A stretch of 64,000 bases of DNA from Pisolithus tinctorius (Eukaryota > Basidiomycota > Agaricomycetes > Boletales > Pisolithaceae): assembly GCA_024663395.1 (NCBI GenBank), contig JANFAH010000012.1, positions 62,001 to 126,000 of the forward strand, written 5' to 3'. Under the pieces are notes generated by a model. The model made no database searches. It worked only from the letters and a program-made list of their open reading frames with translations, and had not been told where the DNA came from. This document shows, piece after piece, positions 1 through 11,300 of this stretch. Positions within the stretch are counted from its first letter, which is position 1. Each line of letters opens with the position of its first letter. A program made the position numbers and the translations under genes.

Positions 1-891
1 ACATTCTTCCAGTCCTTGTTTCTTGAAGCAGCAAGGCTTCTTTGCTCTGCCAATAAAGAATGGTTTCAAGTTTCTCACTACCATCAGCATTGCATGCAGA
101 ACCAATAGTGATATGGAACTTATCCTTTTTCTTTCCACTCATCTGTTTTGTTGCAAGACTGTGGTCTGGGGTTGCACTAAGAATGGAAATTAGATAAGGA
201 TAACCAGATGATAAGGATGCTTACTATGGGAATAGTGTTGTCTCATTGAAATTCCAACAATCTTTTGGAGTATATTGAGCCAGAATTTTCTTACAGCATT
301 CTTGTTCCACATTAACAGCTGCCATGTCTACAGAACCTGCTTCACCATGTAGATGATGCTCCCATATTTTGTAAGTGTTACAAAAGGATTGCAGCTACCC
401 ATCACCAGCAAGTCTTTCATTCTGCAGAATTTGCAATTCTTCCTCAAACCTCTTGTGCTTCTCCTGTAGCATTTGGCCTGTTATAGGCTCACATATATCT
501 TCCATATGTCCTACCCAAAGAATCAGGGCCCATTCAACTTGTGTGGATGTCACAATCTGGGGCCACTTCAATGAGAGTGCCACAGGATTGTCATTGACAT
601 GAGCTTCCATTTTTGGACATTCCCACAATTTGCAGGACAAGGTTGACTGGTTGAAGAGAAGTGTGCCAGTCTTTAGTGAGCAGAAGTGCTGAACAATGTT
701 GGCCTGAGTTGTGGTGGATGGCTATCAATGAAGCTATAGACCTGCATCCAATCTGAAAGTGTGAGATTCTGTCAAGTTACAGATGAAGTTTGAGCTGAGG
801 TGCAAGGAGCATCTTTAATTTTCTGCCATTTTGCAGGCTTAGGGGCATCTGCAGGGGCACCTTGAGGTTTATGTTTTAGAGAGAGAAGCAT
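1..891 (-). pseudogene. Decayed pogo-like (Tc1/mariner, DDE_1) transposase, 5' part
   Basis: Read on the minus strand from an ATG at 891, this is the N-terminal half of a pogo/Fot-type cut-and-paste transposase. A CENP-B-type helix-turn-helix region is visible around 640-395 (ALILWVGHMEDI, then a GQMLQEKHKRFEE segment). The start of the DDE_1 catalytic domain lies around 250-1 (WNFNET, then KQMSGKKKDKFHI and ACNADGSEKL). The frame is broken by in-frame stops (one TGA near 773) and by shifts near 640 and 390, so it cannot be functional. The gene runs off the left edge, and the rest of the catalytic triad is not in the window. The segment has no CpG by eye. The family call rests on recognised motif order and is fairly firm; the exact subfamily is not determined. 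Confidence 0.72.
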
Positions 892-1014
892 TGTAAAAAT
901 GTTATGATGGACCAGCAGCTAGTACATCATATTCTCATTATATAGAAGTTCAGATCCTGTACAATAGGGTTGTCAGACAATGCAGCAATGCACCCAGCTG
1001 ATCCCCATTGACCA

Positions 1015-4000
1015 TTGTACACCAAGTATGCAAAGGTAACACTCATATCTCAAGTCAGACCCATGACAGGTAAGAAACAGTCAAGCCAGGGGTGGTGGTG
1101 GGACCATTTTACTGAGCATCCAGGGTATGCAATGAAAGAAGAACATTCCATGGTTAGCAGCAAGACAAAGGTGATATGTACTGCAATGTATGAACAATGG
1201 ATTACTTTAGAGAAGGAACAGAACAGGCAGCAGATTGCTGCTGGCCTCTGGGACACCCCAAGGGATGATGCAGCAATCATCAGTGCTCATAAGTACTACT
1301 CTGGATGGTTATGGTCATCTGTGCTCAATGCTGTCCTGCAATCCCAATACCACACCCCTGCTCTCTCAACCTGCCATTTGGGACCCCATACCCATCACCA
1401 TTGCACTCTTGTGATCTGTACTTGATGTGTGATGTTGCTTGGTGCATACATATGCCATCTGAATGCCCTCCTGACACCACAGCCATCACCCATCATTCTT
1501 GATGGATATCCATTGCCATGTGGCTTGTATCAACTCCATTTATGCCTGTTGCTTGCTTACTGCTCACTTGTACTGCATGAATTTGTCTTACTATGTGTAT
1601 TTAGTGTAGGGAACATCTCAAACAGACCTGAGCTGTTTGTGGCTCATCAGCCACCCCACAATGCTGTTGTGTCACCTTCATGACTGTACATTGCATCCCA
1701 AGCCTGTTCACATGCAGGCACAGAGGGAGTATCATGAATCATATTCACCAGTCAAGGGAAGTAGCAGAGCCACACTCAACATGACAGCACACCTGGGCCC
1801 AGCTGGCCATATGATGCAGTCAATTCCATTTACTGCAGCTCCTGGGCCAGCACCTCAGCTACTAGCAGTCAGTTTCCCATCATCATCAGCTATGATGGGG
1901 GGTTCACCACTGTTGGTGCCTGGTCCTTCCACATCAGCATTGTCATCAGCCCTCCTTCAGATTCCAACTGTATCTCCCATGAGTTCCATCCCCCCTAGCC
2001 CAGTACTCTCTGAACTTTCATGGGGATCTCATCAGTCAAAGTGCTGCAGGCTCACCCAGAGTGGCCTCTACAAAACCACTTCATTCCCACTACCTGTGGT
2101 GTCACCTACAATATCTTCCAACCCATCTTTCCATTCACCTATTGAAGTTTCCTGGACCCCTGCTGACCAGGCTGACTGGGAGAGGCTGCTTGCAAGGTTT
2201 ACTGCTAGTGCAGGATTACCACTGTGGTGGGTGGAGAACCATGAGTGGAAGGTTATTTGTGATCAATTTCTTCCACATGCAAAAATCCATCCTCCAAGGT
2301 CCTTACTCAGTGCATTTTGCCTGATGTTCTGCAGGGACTCAAGACAGCAGCACAAAATGAGTGTAGATGCCTTGAAGTTACCCTACAGTGTGATGGGTGG
2401 ACCAGTGAGAACAGTCATCATCTGATTGGCTTCATGATTACTGCACAGCAAAAGGTGAGTCATATCACACCAAACATACTATATCCTTGCAAGCATTTAG
2501 TAGTTATACACTGTCCAAGTCCATGATGGATCAAAGGACTTATGAACAGCTTCAGAACTTCTCTGCCAAACCCTAATGACTATTGATGTAGTTGAGGCTG
2601 AATGGGGTGCAACTGTCATTGCCTGCACTACAGATGCCTCTGGGGAGTCAAAAAAGACTTGTCACCTCCTGCAAGAAAAGTTCCCACAGATCATCACTCC
2701 AGATTGCTTTGCTCATCAGGTAGGAATATTTCCTCATTCATTTATGTTGACTTTAAATTTAATTAATATCAATCAGTGGAACCTTATTGTTGGAGATCTT
2801 TTCAAAGCCAGGGATGACTATACTGTCTATGGAGACATGGCACAGGATCTCATCACATGGTTGTACATTAAGACACATGTTCCTGCCCTCCTTCAGGAGA
2901 TCCAGACAGTGACATATGATTAAAACACTGGCAATACTTAGGCCAGTTCTGACATGCTGGACATCCCACTTCCTTGCATACCAACAACTCTTTGGAAGTT
3001 CATCCAGCATTGGAGATCCTTATTGCAAAACATGAGGATACAATACTTTCCATGGGAGATAGGAGATCACAAGGGAATACATTTACAGCTATTGCCACAA
3101 TCAAGGATGCAACCTTTTGGCATGCAATGGCAAGGTATGCAAATACATATATGCAGATTTCTTTATTAATTAGGACTGAACTTGCATGCAGGTGGAAAAA
3201 TCTACTTGAGCCAATTGCAATCATGACAAACATGCATCAGCCTACCCATGCCAGACCTGAGCATGTTGTATTATCTTTTGGATTTCTATATTTCAAGTAC
3301 TCCCAGCTCACAAATACAGCTGATAGTACTGCTCACAAAGCAGTCTTAGAAAGTGCAGAGTGATGTTGGGGTCAGTGTGACCAGGAGGTCTTCATTGCTG
3401 CTGTGGTTGTCAACCCATTTTACAAAACTTCCACATTCAAGAAGATTGCACTGACAACCTGAGCTGGAATTGCAGCATTGTCCAGTCACTTGTGGCTTCA
3501 CTTTTATGGTGGAGAGGCTCCAGTGGAACTTTTCACAGACTTGGACCATTATCTGGGATGCTTTGGTGATTTTGCATTCATGGAGGTCTTCAAAAATTCA
3601 TTGCTAGCTCATGCTCAACAGATGGTAAGCAAGCCCAAAACTGTGTGGTTGAAAACTTACCTCATGTCAATGCTAGCATACTCCAGTTGATGCCCTGGAA
3701 GTATGGAATGGGTCATCACACCCTGGTGCTGATCTTCAACCACTACACAGGATTGCAAAGTGACTGTTATCCCTCTGTCCAAACTCAGCATCCTGTGAAC
3801 AGCTCTTCAGCATGTTTTGGGGGATCCTGACAAAATGGCAGAATCATTTATCAACTGCAAATCTCACTGCCCTTGCTGAACTCAAGATGTATGTGCAGGA
3901 AGAACATGCACATGATCAAGTTGTCAAGAAGTGGCTCAAACATCAGTATGCTGAAGAACCTACAGGAGTCAGCACAGCAGGAGAATCACAACCCACTCTC

Positions 4001-4309
4001 AGAGGGAGTGGAGAAAGTCCCCTGTCAGCTGTGAACAGGCAAGGAATTCAGCAGGCTGCTGCTGTTCTCATTCAGGGAGTTGAAGGGGAGGAAATGCAGT
4101 CCTCATCAATGGAGAGTCCCACTACTAATGAACAGCAATTCACCAAAATACCAATTGAAGCACTTTTGGATTACTCTCAAGCAGAATCTTGGCTTGGGTC
4201 ATTTTATGAAGTGGCCATTAGAGGCTTAGATGATGATCTTGAGCTTTACCAACTGCTTGATCTTGATGCAGAAGGTGAAGACAACCCTGATCATGTTTTC
4301 ATTGGGTAG
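1015..4309 (+). pseudogene. Decayed hAT-superfamily transposase (BED / DUF659 / hAT dimerisation)
   Basis: This long stretch holds fragments of one hAT transposase in changing frames. A degenerate BED zinc finger sits near 1,080-1,260 (WWWDHFTEHPG, with a CTAM where CxxC is expected). A low-complexity Ser/Pro linker follows to about 2,150. The DUF659-like core is at 2,150-2,900 (QCDGWTSENSHHLIGFM, then TTDASGESKKTCHLLQEKFP and a CFAHQ). The C-terminal hAT dimerisation region is at 3,780-3,960 (SCEQLFSMFWGILTKWQNH then LAELKMYVQEEHAHD), followed by an acidic tail ending at 4,309. Several stops and frame changes show it is dead, although introns near 2,450 and 2,720 may explain some breaks. No CpG is seen anywhere in it. 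Terminal inverted repeats and target duplications were not found by eye. Confidence 0.75.
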
Positions 4310-4504
4310 ATTTTCTTTCTCTTTACCGCAGTAGTGTCTTGTCTTTCGTCATATCTCCACACTCAAGTCTACACTGTACAAGTCCTGCCGTGCAGGCTCT
4401 AATTATCTAATATATTCACGCACACTTGAGTTGTGACTTCTGGCACTGCAAATGTTCAGTTCACTTGCGTTCGTGGGAAAGTTTACCGGTGAATGTGCAG
4501 TGAC

Positions 4505-4731
4505 TGCGATGAACGTTCCCTGACCGGCAGAACACTGAAACGAGGAGAGTTTGAAAACATCACGAGTGAGTTTGTCGCTGCCTGCAGTCGCTTTCAACTT
4601 CGCTTCTGAAAAAATGACGCAGAGGAACGCTACGAGGACATTCTCAAAGCGTATGGGCAACTTATTGAAGGGGGCGCTGCAGCCAAGGGGCACGAAGTCC
4701 GGGAGTTTCTCGGCATCCCGAAGGAGTAGTA
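4505..4731 (+). pseudogene. Orphan 3' coding exons, unrecognised
   Basis: Two short exon-like pieces can be joined across a GT-AG intron at about 4,564-4,620 (GTGAGT donor, ACGCAG acceptor). The reading frame ends in the hydrophilic, helix-like tail LKAYGQLIEGGAAAKGHEVR and stops at TAG 4,729-4,731. I do not recognise the family. The piece begins directly after the CpG-free hAT region, where CpG content becomes normal. A plausible reading is the 3' end of a host gene separated from its 5' part by transposon insertion. It could also be chance coding-like sequence; no start codon or upstream exon is identifiable. Confidence 0.3.
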
Positions 4732-5141
4732 TTATCTAATCTTGACAGCTTAGAAATGATGGAGGGATCAGATCGAGGCTCCGCCGCTTCTCTGACGTAG
4801 TTTTTTTTGGTCTGTAGCGCAGAACATATTAAAAAAATGACTAGGCCTCTCAGTCGCACTGAGGGTGGTCGTCGTCAACGATCCCACCAGAATTCTGGCC
4901 TTTTGATCCAATCAGCCCGCTCGTGAATCTGGCCATCAGCCGCCGGTGCCTGCAAAAGGGAGTTCTGCGACTGTTCCCTCAGTCTGCCACGATCAGGACG
5001 GGGGCTAGCTGGTCAGAAAAACCAGTAGTATTAAAGTCAGCGTTGACACCGCTGGCAGGGGATTCCCGAATTTACCCGCATATCACTAGCTCGGCGGCTG
5101 GGGGCAGTGGAGTGACATCGCTATCTTCCCCAACATCACCA
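4732..5141. other. Intergenic, upstream of carbonic anhydrase
   Basis: About 410 bp with normal CpG content. An open frame runs into the carbonic anhydrase from about 4,923 but starts with GTG, so it is probably leader or promoter DNA rather than coding. No clear TATA box was seen. Confidence 0.4.
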
Positions 5142-6029
5142 ATGTCTCCCCCCCTCCTGGCCTCCCTCTTATCTGCTAACGTTCAGTGGGCTGAGCGGAC
5201 CAACGATGCTCACCCAGACTTCTTTAGTCAGTGTGCCAAAGGACAGTCCCCAAAGGTATACTCTTTGCCTTTTCCGTTGTCTCTCTCACACGCCTCCGAG
5301 TGTCTAGGTTCTCTGGATCGGCTGCGCAGACTCGCGCGTCCCAGAGTCTGTCGTGACCAATGCGAAGCCGGGCGACATTTTCGTGCACCGTAACATAGCC
5401 AAGTAAGTCGTGTAGCGCCAGGACCTTCATTGCGTGCCCACATGTTCACTTCAACTCTGTCCTGATTAATAGCCAGTTTCATCTCCACGATGACAGCGCT
5501 CTCTCCGTGCTCACATACGCAGTCAATGTCGTGGGCGTCGAACACGGTGAGTACGCCATGCCATAACACCCCCGTAGGCACGGTCTCACTTTCCCGCAAT
5601 TGCCCTCTCACTTCCCCCTATCTGCGTGCATACTCGAACCCAACACTAGTCATTATTGTCGGACACACCCACTGCGGTGGCGCTGCCGCATGCTTGGAGG
5701 CCGCCCAAGCCCAAGCCTCCAACTCTCCTCCTACCGTTTCCCCAGACACTCCCCTCGGTCGGTGGCTCGCCCCTCTGATTAACCTCGTCACGACGCTTGA
5801 TCTCGAGACCCTACCCGCTGAGGCTCACTTAGAAGCCATCGTCGAAGCCAATGTGAAACGTCAGGTCGAGAACGTGTGTGCGACAGACGTGATCAAGCAT
5901 ACCTGGGCTGCAGCCATGGGTGGCGAAGGCAAGGAGAAGAAGCAGGTGTGGGTGCATGGATGGGTGTACGACGTTGCGAGCGGGCGGCTCAAGGACTTGG
6001 GTGTATCTCGTGGGCCGCAACCTCAGTGA
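5142..6029 (+). CDS. Beta-class carbonic anhydrase
   Basis: The product interconverts CO2 and bicarbonate with a zinc ion. Four exons read 5,142-5,255, 5,308-5,402, 5,473-5,546 and 5,650-6,029, with three canonical GT-AG introns of 52, 70 and 103 bp. The zinc site is visible: [13 protein letters not shown] gives the Cys and the Asp-Arg dyad, and VGHTHCGG gives the second His/Cys pair. [13 protein letters not shown] and [17 protein letters not shown] are typical of the family. The C-terminal part ends [22 protein letters not shown] chose the ATG at 5,142 because the longer in-frame extension upstream lacks an ATG. The protein (about 220 residues) is normal length for fungal beta-CAs and shows no targeting peptide from this start, so a cytosolic location is inferred. 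Confidence 0.9.
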
Positions 6030-6161
6030 GTGAGTTGGTGAATGCATATATGAGACAGTGGTGGAACGTGGTGTATTAGAGATATATTGTCAGCATTGTA
6101 CGAGAGTCTGACATCTGAAATAGATTTATTGTGGTCACAAAGCAGCCGGATTAGTCCGGAA

Positions 6162-7102
6162 ATGGTCAAGGGCCCCCTTACAATGTCATCCTTAACCTAT
6201 ATTGAAGAGGGGGCTGGTGACGCCTGCCTGCCAACTGCCACCATCATGGCTAACTTCATTCGCTCCACCAAGTCCGGCAGCGACTGGACTCTCAATGATC
6301 TGGACTCGTATCACATCAGCCTCGATCAGGTAGACATCCTTCCGTTCTTTGGCTTACAGGTAGGCAAGGGTAAGTTTCGCTAAAGCCCTCGGAAAGACTC
6401 TAACGACTTTGCACGTCACAGGAGTTGCCACAACCCGCGGTTGATCCAGAGCTGCTAGCCAATGCCGACGCTGACGCTACGCAACAAGACAACCACGCAG
6501 AGTTGATCACTTACCTTGATTTCGTCGTCGAACTTTTCAAGACTTGGGGTTATGATCATCGGGAACGAGTGGCACGCACGCGGGTGGACCTTTCGCTCCT
6601 TATTTGCGGCGAAAACAGGCACACAAAGGCCGATGTTTGTATCGTCGATCGATCTCAGAACGATATCCTTCTTCTTGTCCAGGTGGACAAGAGGTTGGAG
6701 CACGGGGAGCCCGTCAATGCGCGAGCTCAGCTTGTAGCAGCACCAGCCGTGGCCTTTAACGAGAAGAATGCGCAGAGGGAAGTGGTTGGACTCCCTCCTG
6801 TGGAGGAAACCGTGAGTTGTTTCGCGAATTTGGTGACCCCTTTCTGTGAGATTGTTTCTTAGGTCATACCTGGCATCGTCATGGTGGGCACGTCGCCAGC
6901 GTTCTTTAAAATTCCCGTCACCCGAACGCTGTCCACTCATATTTGCCATGGGACCTATCCTCCAGAGGAAATCCGCGAGACCTATTGTTATCCGCTCGTT
7001 CCTCGTCCTGCCCGCCGGCGTAGTGAAGGGATGAAGCCTCTGGACAACAGGCGTGAAATTTTGAAGTGCTATGAAGCCTTTAAGGTGATTGTGGGAATAT
7101 GA
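6162..7102 (+). CDS. Hypothetical protein, possible PD-(D/E)xK nuclease-like fold
   Basis: Three exons are read: 6,162 (or ATG 6,183) to 6,359, 6,422-6,811 and 6,863-7,102, joined across introns with GTAGGC...CACAG and GTGAGT...CTTAG ends. The product is about 270 residues. I recognise it as a type of agaricomycete hypothetical protein that occurs in many diverged copies, but know no proven function. The middle segment (RTRVDLSLLICGENRHTKAD, then VCIVDRSQNDILLLVQVDKR) has the shape of a restriction-endonuclease-like core: an Asp, two beta strands, then a Q-x-D-K motif. If that reading is right, the position before D-K, normally acidic, is Val here, which would argue against activity. The nuclease assignment is inference from strand and residue pattern only. 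The gene starts only 130 bp after the carbonic anhydrase stop. Confidence 0.6.
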
Positions 7103-8390
7103 CCTGGACTTGATACAGCATATAGGAGGGAGATTATTACCACTGTCATAAAACTCGCTTAAACTGATAGGCATAGTTGAGCTTGACGCCTCAGATACCT
7201 CGGAGTGAGGTTTCCCTGCTCCACCCTTGCTCCTTCCTGTTGATCCCTGAACATCGTCCCCTTCAGAGGCGATCACACGGCAGCTGATGACCTGGCAGTG
7301 GCTGAAAACGTCGCCGTTCAACCTCTCCTCGAAAACCGCCTTAGTACACGCACACGGTCACCGATTTCCCTAACATATTGCGTTCGACAGGGCGGTCCCC
7401 CCCTATCTGAGATGTTGGAATACAGTCTGCGAGTCCAAACTACCCATTCTTCGTCTACACCAATAAACGAAGCAACGAATTGCACGCCCCGATGTCGAAT
7501 TTTACTGCTCATCTCAATGAGTCGCCCGTTGCCGCACGGTATGTGCTATGTGCTTGTAAAACCGTCTGGGCCCTTCCTACGCCGTCGATGCCACGTCAGT
7601 GTCATAACTTGGACGGAGACAAGGTTGGTGAACCTCAGAATCCAGTGTAAAAGCGACAAACGTATCATCAGTACGGAATGAGATGATGACACACCAAGAA
7701 GGGGGAATAATGGCTTCGATTCGTGCAGCAGACTCTGATGCACACTGTCAGCAAAGTCAAAGTGCGTTGGCACCTACATTAGTCGACAGCCGATCGCCCC
7801 AGTTACAAGCCCAAAGTCTGATGAATACTAAGTCATGACCGAAACTACTCGGTTTTGTGTCTGCCGTGCAGCGTCGCATGACTACTCCTTTCCTTGAAGT
7901 AAAGCAACGAGGCACATAAGAAGACTACGGCTTCGGATCCGGCTACTGTTGGCACCCGGAGATCACCTGCTCTTCTTGGGCGTCGAGCGCGGAAGGTAGT
8001 GGTCGTTCAAAACCCATTATCAAGGTTAAGTCTTCTAGTGGCCGTGCTTATCTGGGTCCGCTGGTCCAATGGTAGTGAATGCGGCTATACAGCGCTGCAC
8101 GACAGAAACGATTCAGGATACATTCAATTGCCAGGCATGTGAAAAACTTACGGTCAGATGCGGCTACTGTGTGAGGCCTAGACACGCGCCGTGACTAATA
8201 AGGGTACCCGGTAAGTCTTCTAATCTTATCTGGTCCGTGGTTGTTGGAACTTTGATGTAATTCTAGCCCCCGTGCTTATATCGTTTGCAAATCGAAGTAT
8301 GTGTTGTCGAGCTATAAAACACCAGAGATACTTCACGGGTCCTCAGTCACACAGGCAATTCACTTCACAATATCTTCATCAGCGTCTTAC
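7103..8390. other. Intergenic region with decayed duplicate of the next gene's 5' end
   Basis: About 1.3 kb with no intact gene. It contains a decayed fragment of an adenylation-domain gene (7,395-7,545, listed separately). A tRNA-like A-box near 8,057 was rejected. Two similar short stretches, GGTTAAGTCTTCTA near 8,022 and GGTAAGTCTTCTA near 8,210, suggest further local duplication. A large antisense open frame on the minus strand (about 7,321-6,455) is treated as a shadow of the hypothetical gene. Confidence 0.5.
7395..7545 (+). pseudogene. Decayed duplicate of NRPS-like gene 5' end
   Basis: This segment aligns by eye with 8,441-8,590 of the intact-looking gene downstream. It shares GAGATGTTGGAATACA, TTCTTCGTCTA and AAGCAACGAA in the same order and spacing, with small indels. 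It encodes a recognisable EMLEY start of the adenylation domain and then goes out of frame. It is probably the remnant of a tandem paralogue or a local duplication. Confidence 0.6.
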
Positions 8391-11300
8391 ATGGAACACT
8401 CGACAGAGCGAATCTATCCACCCGTCGATGGATCCCTCTTCGTCCCCGAGATGTTGGAATACAACGCGCGTCATTGTCCAGATCACCCGTTCTTCGTCTA
8501 TCCTGACGAACAAAGCAACGAACTGCGCAGTATTTCACATCTCGAGTTCTACCGCGCATCTCAGCGGGTTGCCCATGCTGTCCGCCCAGGTCGCCAGGGT
8601 CAGGACAGGGAGGTAGTCGGCATTGTCGCAAATGTCGATACCATTCTGTACCAGGCATTGTTCATGGGCGTCATCTATGCCGGTTTGATCGTACGTCGCA
8701 CACTCTCTGGCGGTCCATGTAGCATGAAGAATTGAGTGATGACTTTTAGCCGCTACCGATGTCACCCAGAAATTCACCCGCGGCCATCATCAACTTGCTC
8801 AAGACAATCAAGTCTCGTCGTTTGATAGCTACCCAAAGTTCGCTTGGGAGTCTCATCGCAGAGGTCAAAAGGGAGTCGGCCTCACAGGGGGACCAAGCGT
8901 ACGATCTCCAGATCGACGAACCTCCAACCTTGGCGACAGTGTATCCATATATGAGCGAAGAAACTATCGACTCACCTTTTCTCCCCTTACCCGAAGGGTG
9001 AAATAAGCAATGACCATGTTATGTTTTATCTTCACTCTTCTGGGAGCACTGGTTTCCCAAAGCCAATCCCGATAACCCACGTCACCGGGAAGCACTACTG
9101 TATCATGCGTGAGCAACCATCATGTCTAAAATCACCCCTGACCCTCACCTTCCATCGCATCCTGCAGCCACAATGATAGAGCACCGAGCGCTAGGCTACG
9201 ACGTCCGAGTAGCTGCAGGCCATCTCCCCCCCTTTCATTTCATGGGCGTATTTATGCAGATATTCGTATCAATCACATCTCTCCAAAGCATGTCTGTGTA
9301 CGCCCCGACCGCGTATCACGACCACACTAAACCTCCCGTCGTCGCGAACACGCAGAACGCGCTCGAAAATGCCATATTGACGAAGTCCGGAGCATTGTTA
9401 GTTGTACCATCATTTCTGGAAGAATGGGCTTCATCGCCAGAGTCCGTCAAGCAACTCACTAAATTTGTATATGTCGTGCGTACCTATCCAATTTTCCGAT
9501 GGTCTCCGTAGGTTCACATGTGTTTCTCGTCGATAGTCATATGGCGGAGGTCCTCTTGCCAAGAAGGCAGGGGACGCACTCGTTAACGCCGGCGTGAAAC
9601 TCGGATCTGTCTATGGCGCAACAGAAACCGCCGCATTCACAACATGCATACGCACTCCAGAAGATCAGAAAGAATGGGAATGGGTACGTCCAGGCCCAAA
9701 CACACGCCTGCGGTGGGCACCGTTGGACGATGGAGCGTTCGAGTGTCAGGTATTGGTAAGCGAACGAGACGTGTGTTGACATCATGATAGGTCAGCTCAC
9801 TTACCATTGGAACATGTCAGTCGTCCGAGACCCACCAAGTATCTGTCGAAAACTTGCCTGATGTGAAGGGCTATGCAACCTCCGATGTATTCATCAAACA
9901 TCCCACTATCGAAGGGCTTTATAAAGTGTACGTCTTCTTTTCTGTACAACTCGGGGGAGCATCAATCTAAACTGGCACCTACACATAGTGTTGGAAGACT
10001 GGATGACGTCATCATGTTATCGACCGGCGAGAAAACCGTGCCTGCGCCGATGGAAAGCGTCATAAGAACTAGTCGCTACGTGTCAGGCATATGTATGTTT
10101 GGCCGTGGCCGCTCGCAAGCTGGCATTCTCGTCGAGCCGAAACCAGAATATGCGATCGATGTGCAAGACGAGAAACAAGTGGCAGAATTCAGAAACTTGA
10201 TATGGCACGTTGCAGCACCTCACCTTTGAAACCATGCAATGCTGAATGTCACATCTGTGTAGGCCCGTGGTTGAAGAAGCAAACAAGGATGCACCTAGTT
10301 TCAGTAGAATTTTCAAAGAAATGATATTGGTCACGAGTAAGGACAAGCCCATGCTTCGCGCGAGTAAGGGTACTGTGACCAAAAAGGCGACCTTGAGTTT
10401 GTACGAATCAGAGATTGATGCACTGTAAGTTGGCACATTAACTCGGAGCAGCTTCATGAAATAACATGCGGGTTATAGGTACGAATCTGTAGAGGCCAGC
10501 GCCACGGCTGGCATCGAAGTTCCCTTGCCATCGGAATGGACAATTCCAAAAGTCGAGGATTGGTTAATGGTACATGTCACTGCAGTCAACTCGAACGAGC
10601 CTGTGATCCCAGATGTGGACTTGTTTGAGCAAGGTTTCGATAGGTACGCCTCACTCTCCTCCTCTCCACGATGCAGTTGTTAATGGCGTCACCAAGTTTG
10701 TCTGCAACGTTCCTCAGGAATCGCATCAATGGCTCTCTCAAAGCGTCTTCAGACCAAAACATCCGCGAGGCTGTGTCCCGTATCAGCCAAAATATCGTCT
10801 TCGCAAACCCTACCCTCAGAGCACTTGCCGAACAACTTGTCAATATAATCACTCACAAGCAAGACACTGTCGATCCCAAGGTAGAAATCGAAAATATGAT
10901 AAAGAAGTATTCGTCGGGCTTGCCAGGTAAACGTATCGGTGGCGTTCCGACCAGAAGAGACGGAAATGAACCACATGTCGTCCTCGTGACTGGCTCGACC
11001 GGTGCACTGGGCTCCTACATGATCGCGTCCCTCCTGCAAAGGGAGGACGTCGCGCGGATATACACTCTGAACAGGCGATCAAAGACGACGACTTCTCAAG
11101 AGAGACAGTTCTCCACGTTCCAGGACCGTGGGTTGGATACGAGCCTTCTTGAGTCCCAGAAGCTCGTCTATGTGGAGGGTGACACCTCGCGGGAGCACCT
11201 TGGGTTGGAAGACCAAACCTATGCAGAGGTGAGGATTCAACCTGATTTTATACGTTAAATATCTATATCACTTTCACTATCTGTGTAAACAGATACGCGA

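Noticed and set aside
5142..5255. Mitochondrial presequence for the carbonic anhydrase from the upstream in-frame extension (from 4,923)
   Set aside because: The extension has no ATG; it opens with GTG, so initiation there is unlikely in a fungus.
6455..7321. 288-residue open frame on the minus strand
   Set aside because: It is antisense to three spliced exons with recognisable protein; its own sequence matches no family.
8050..8125. tRNA-like stretch with an A-box (TGGTCCAATGGTAG)
   Set aside because: No matching B-box or pairing acceptor and T stems at the right distance.
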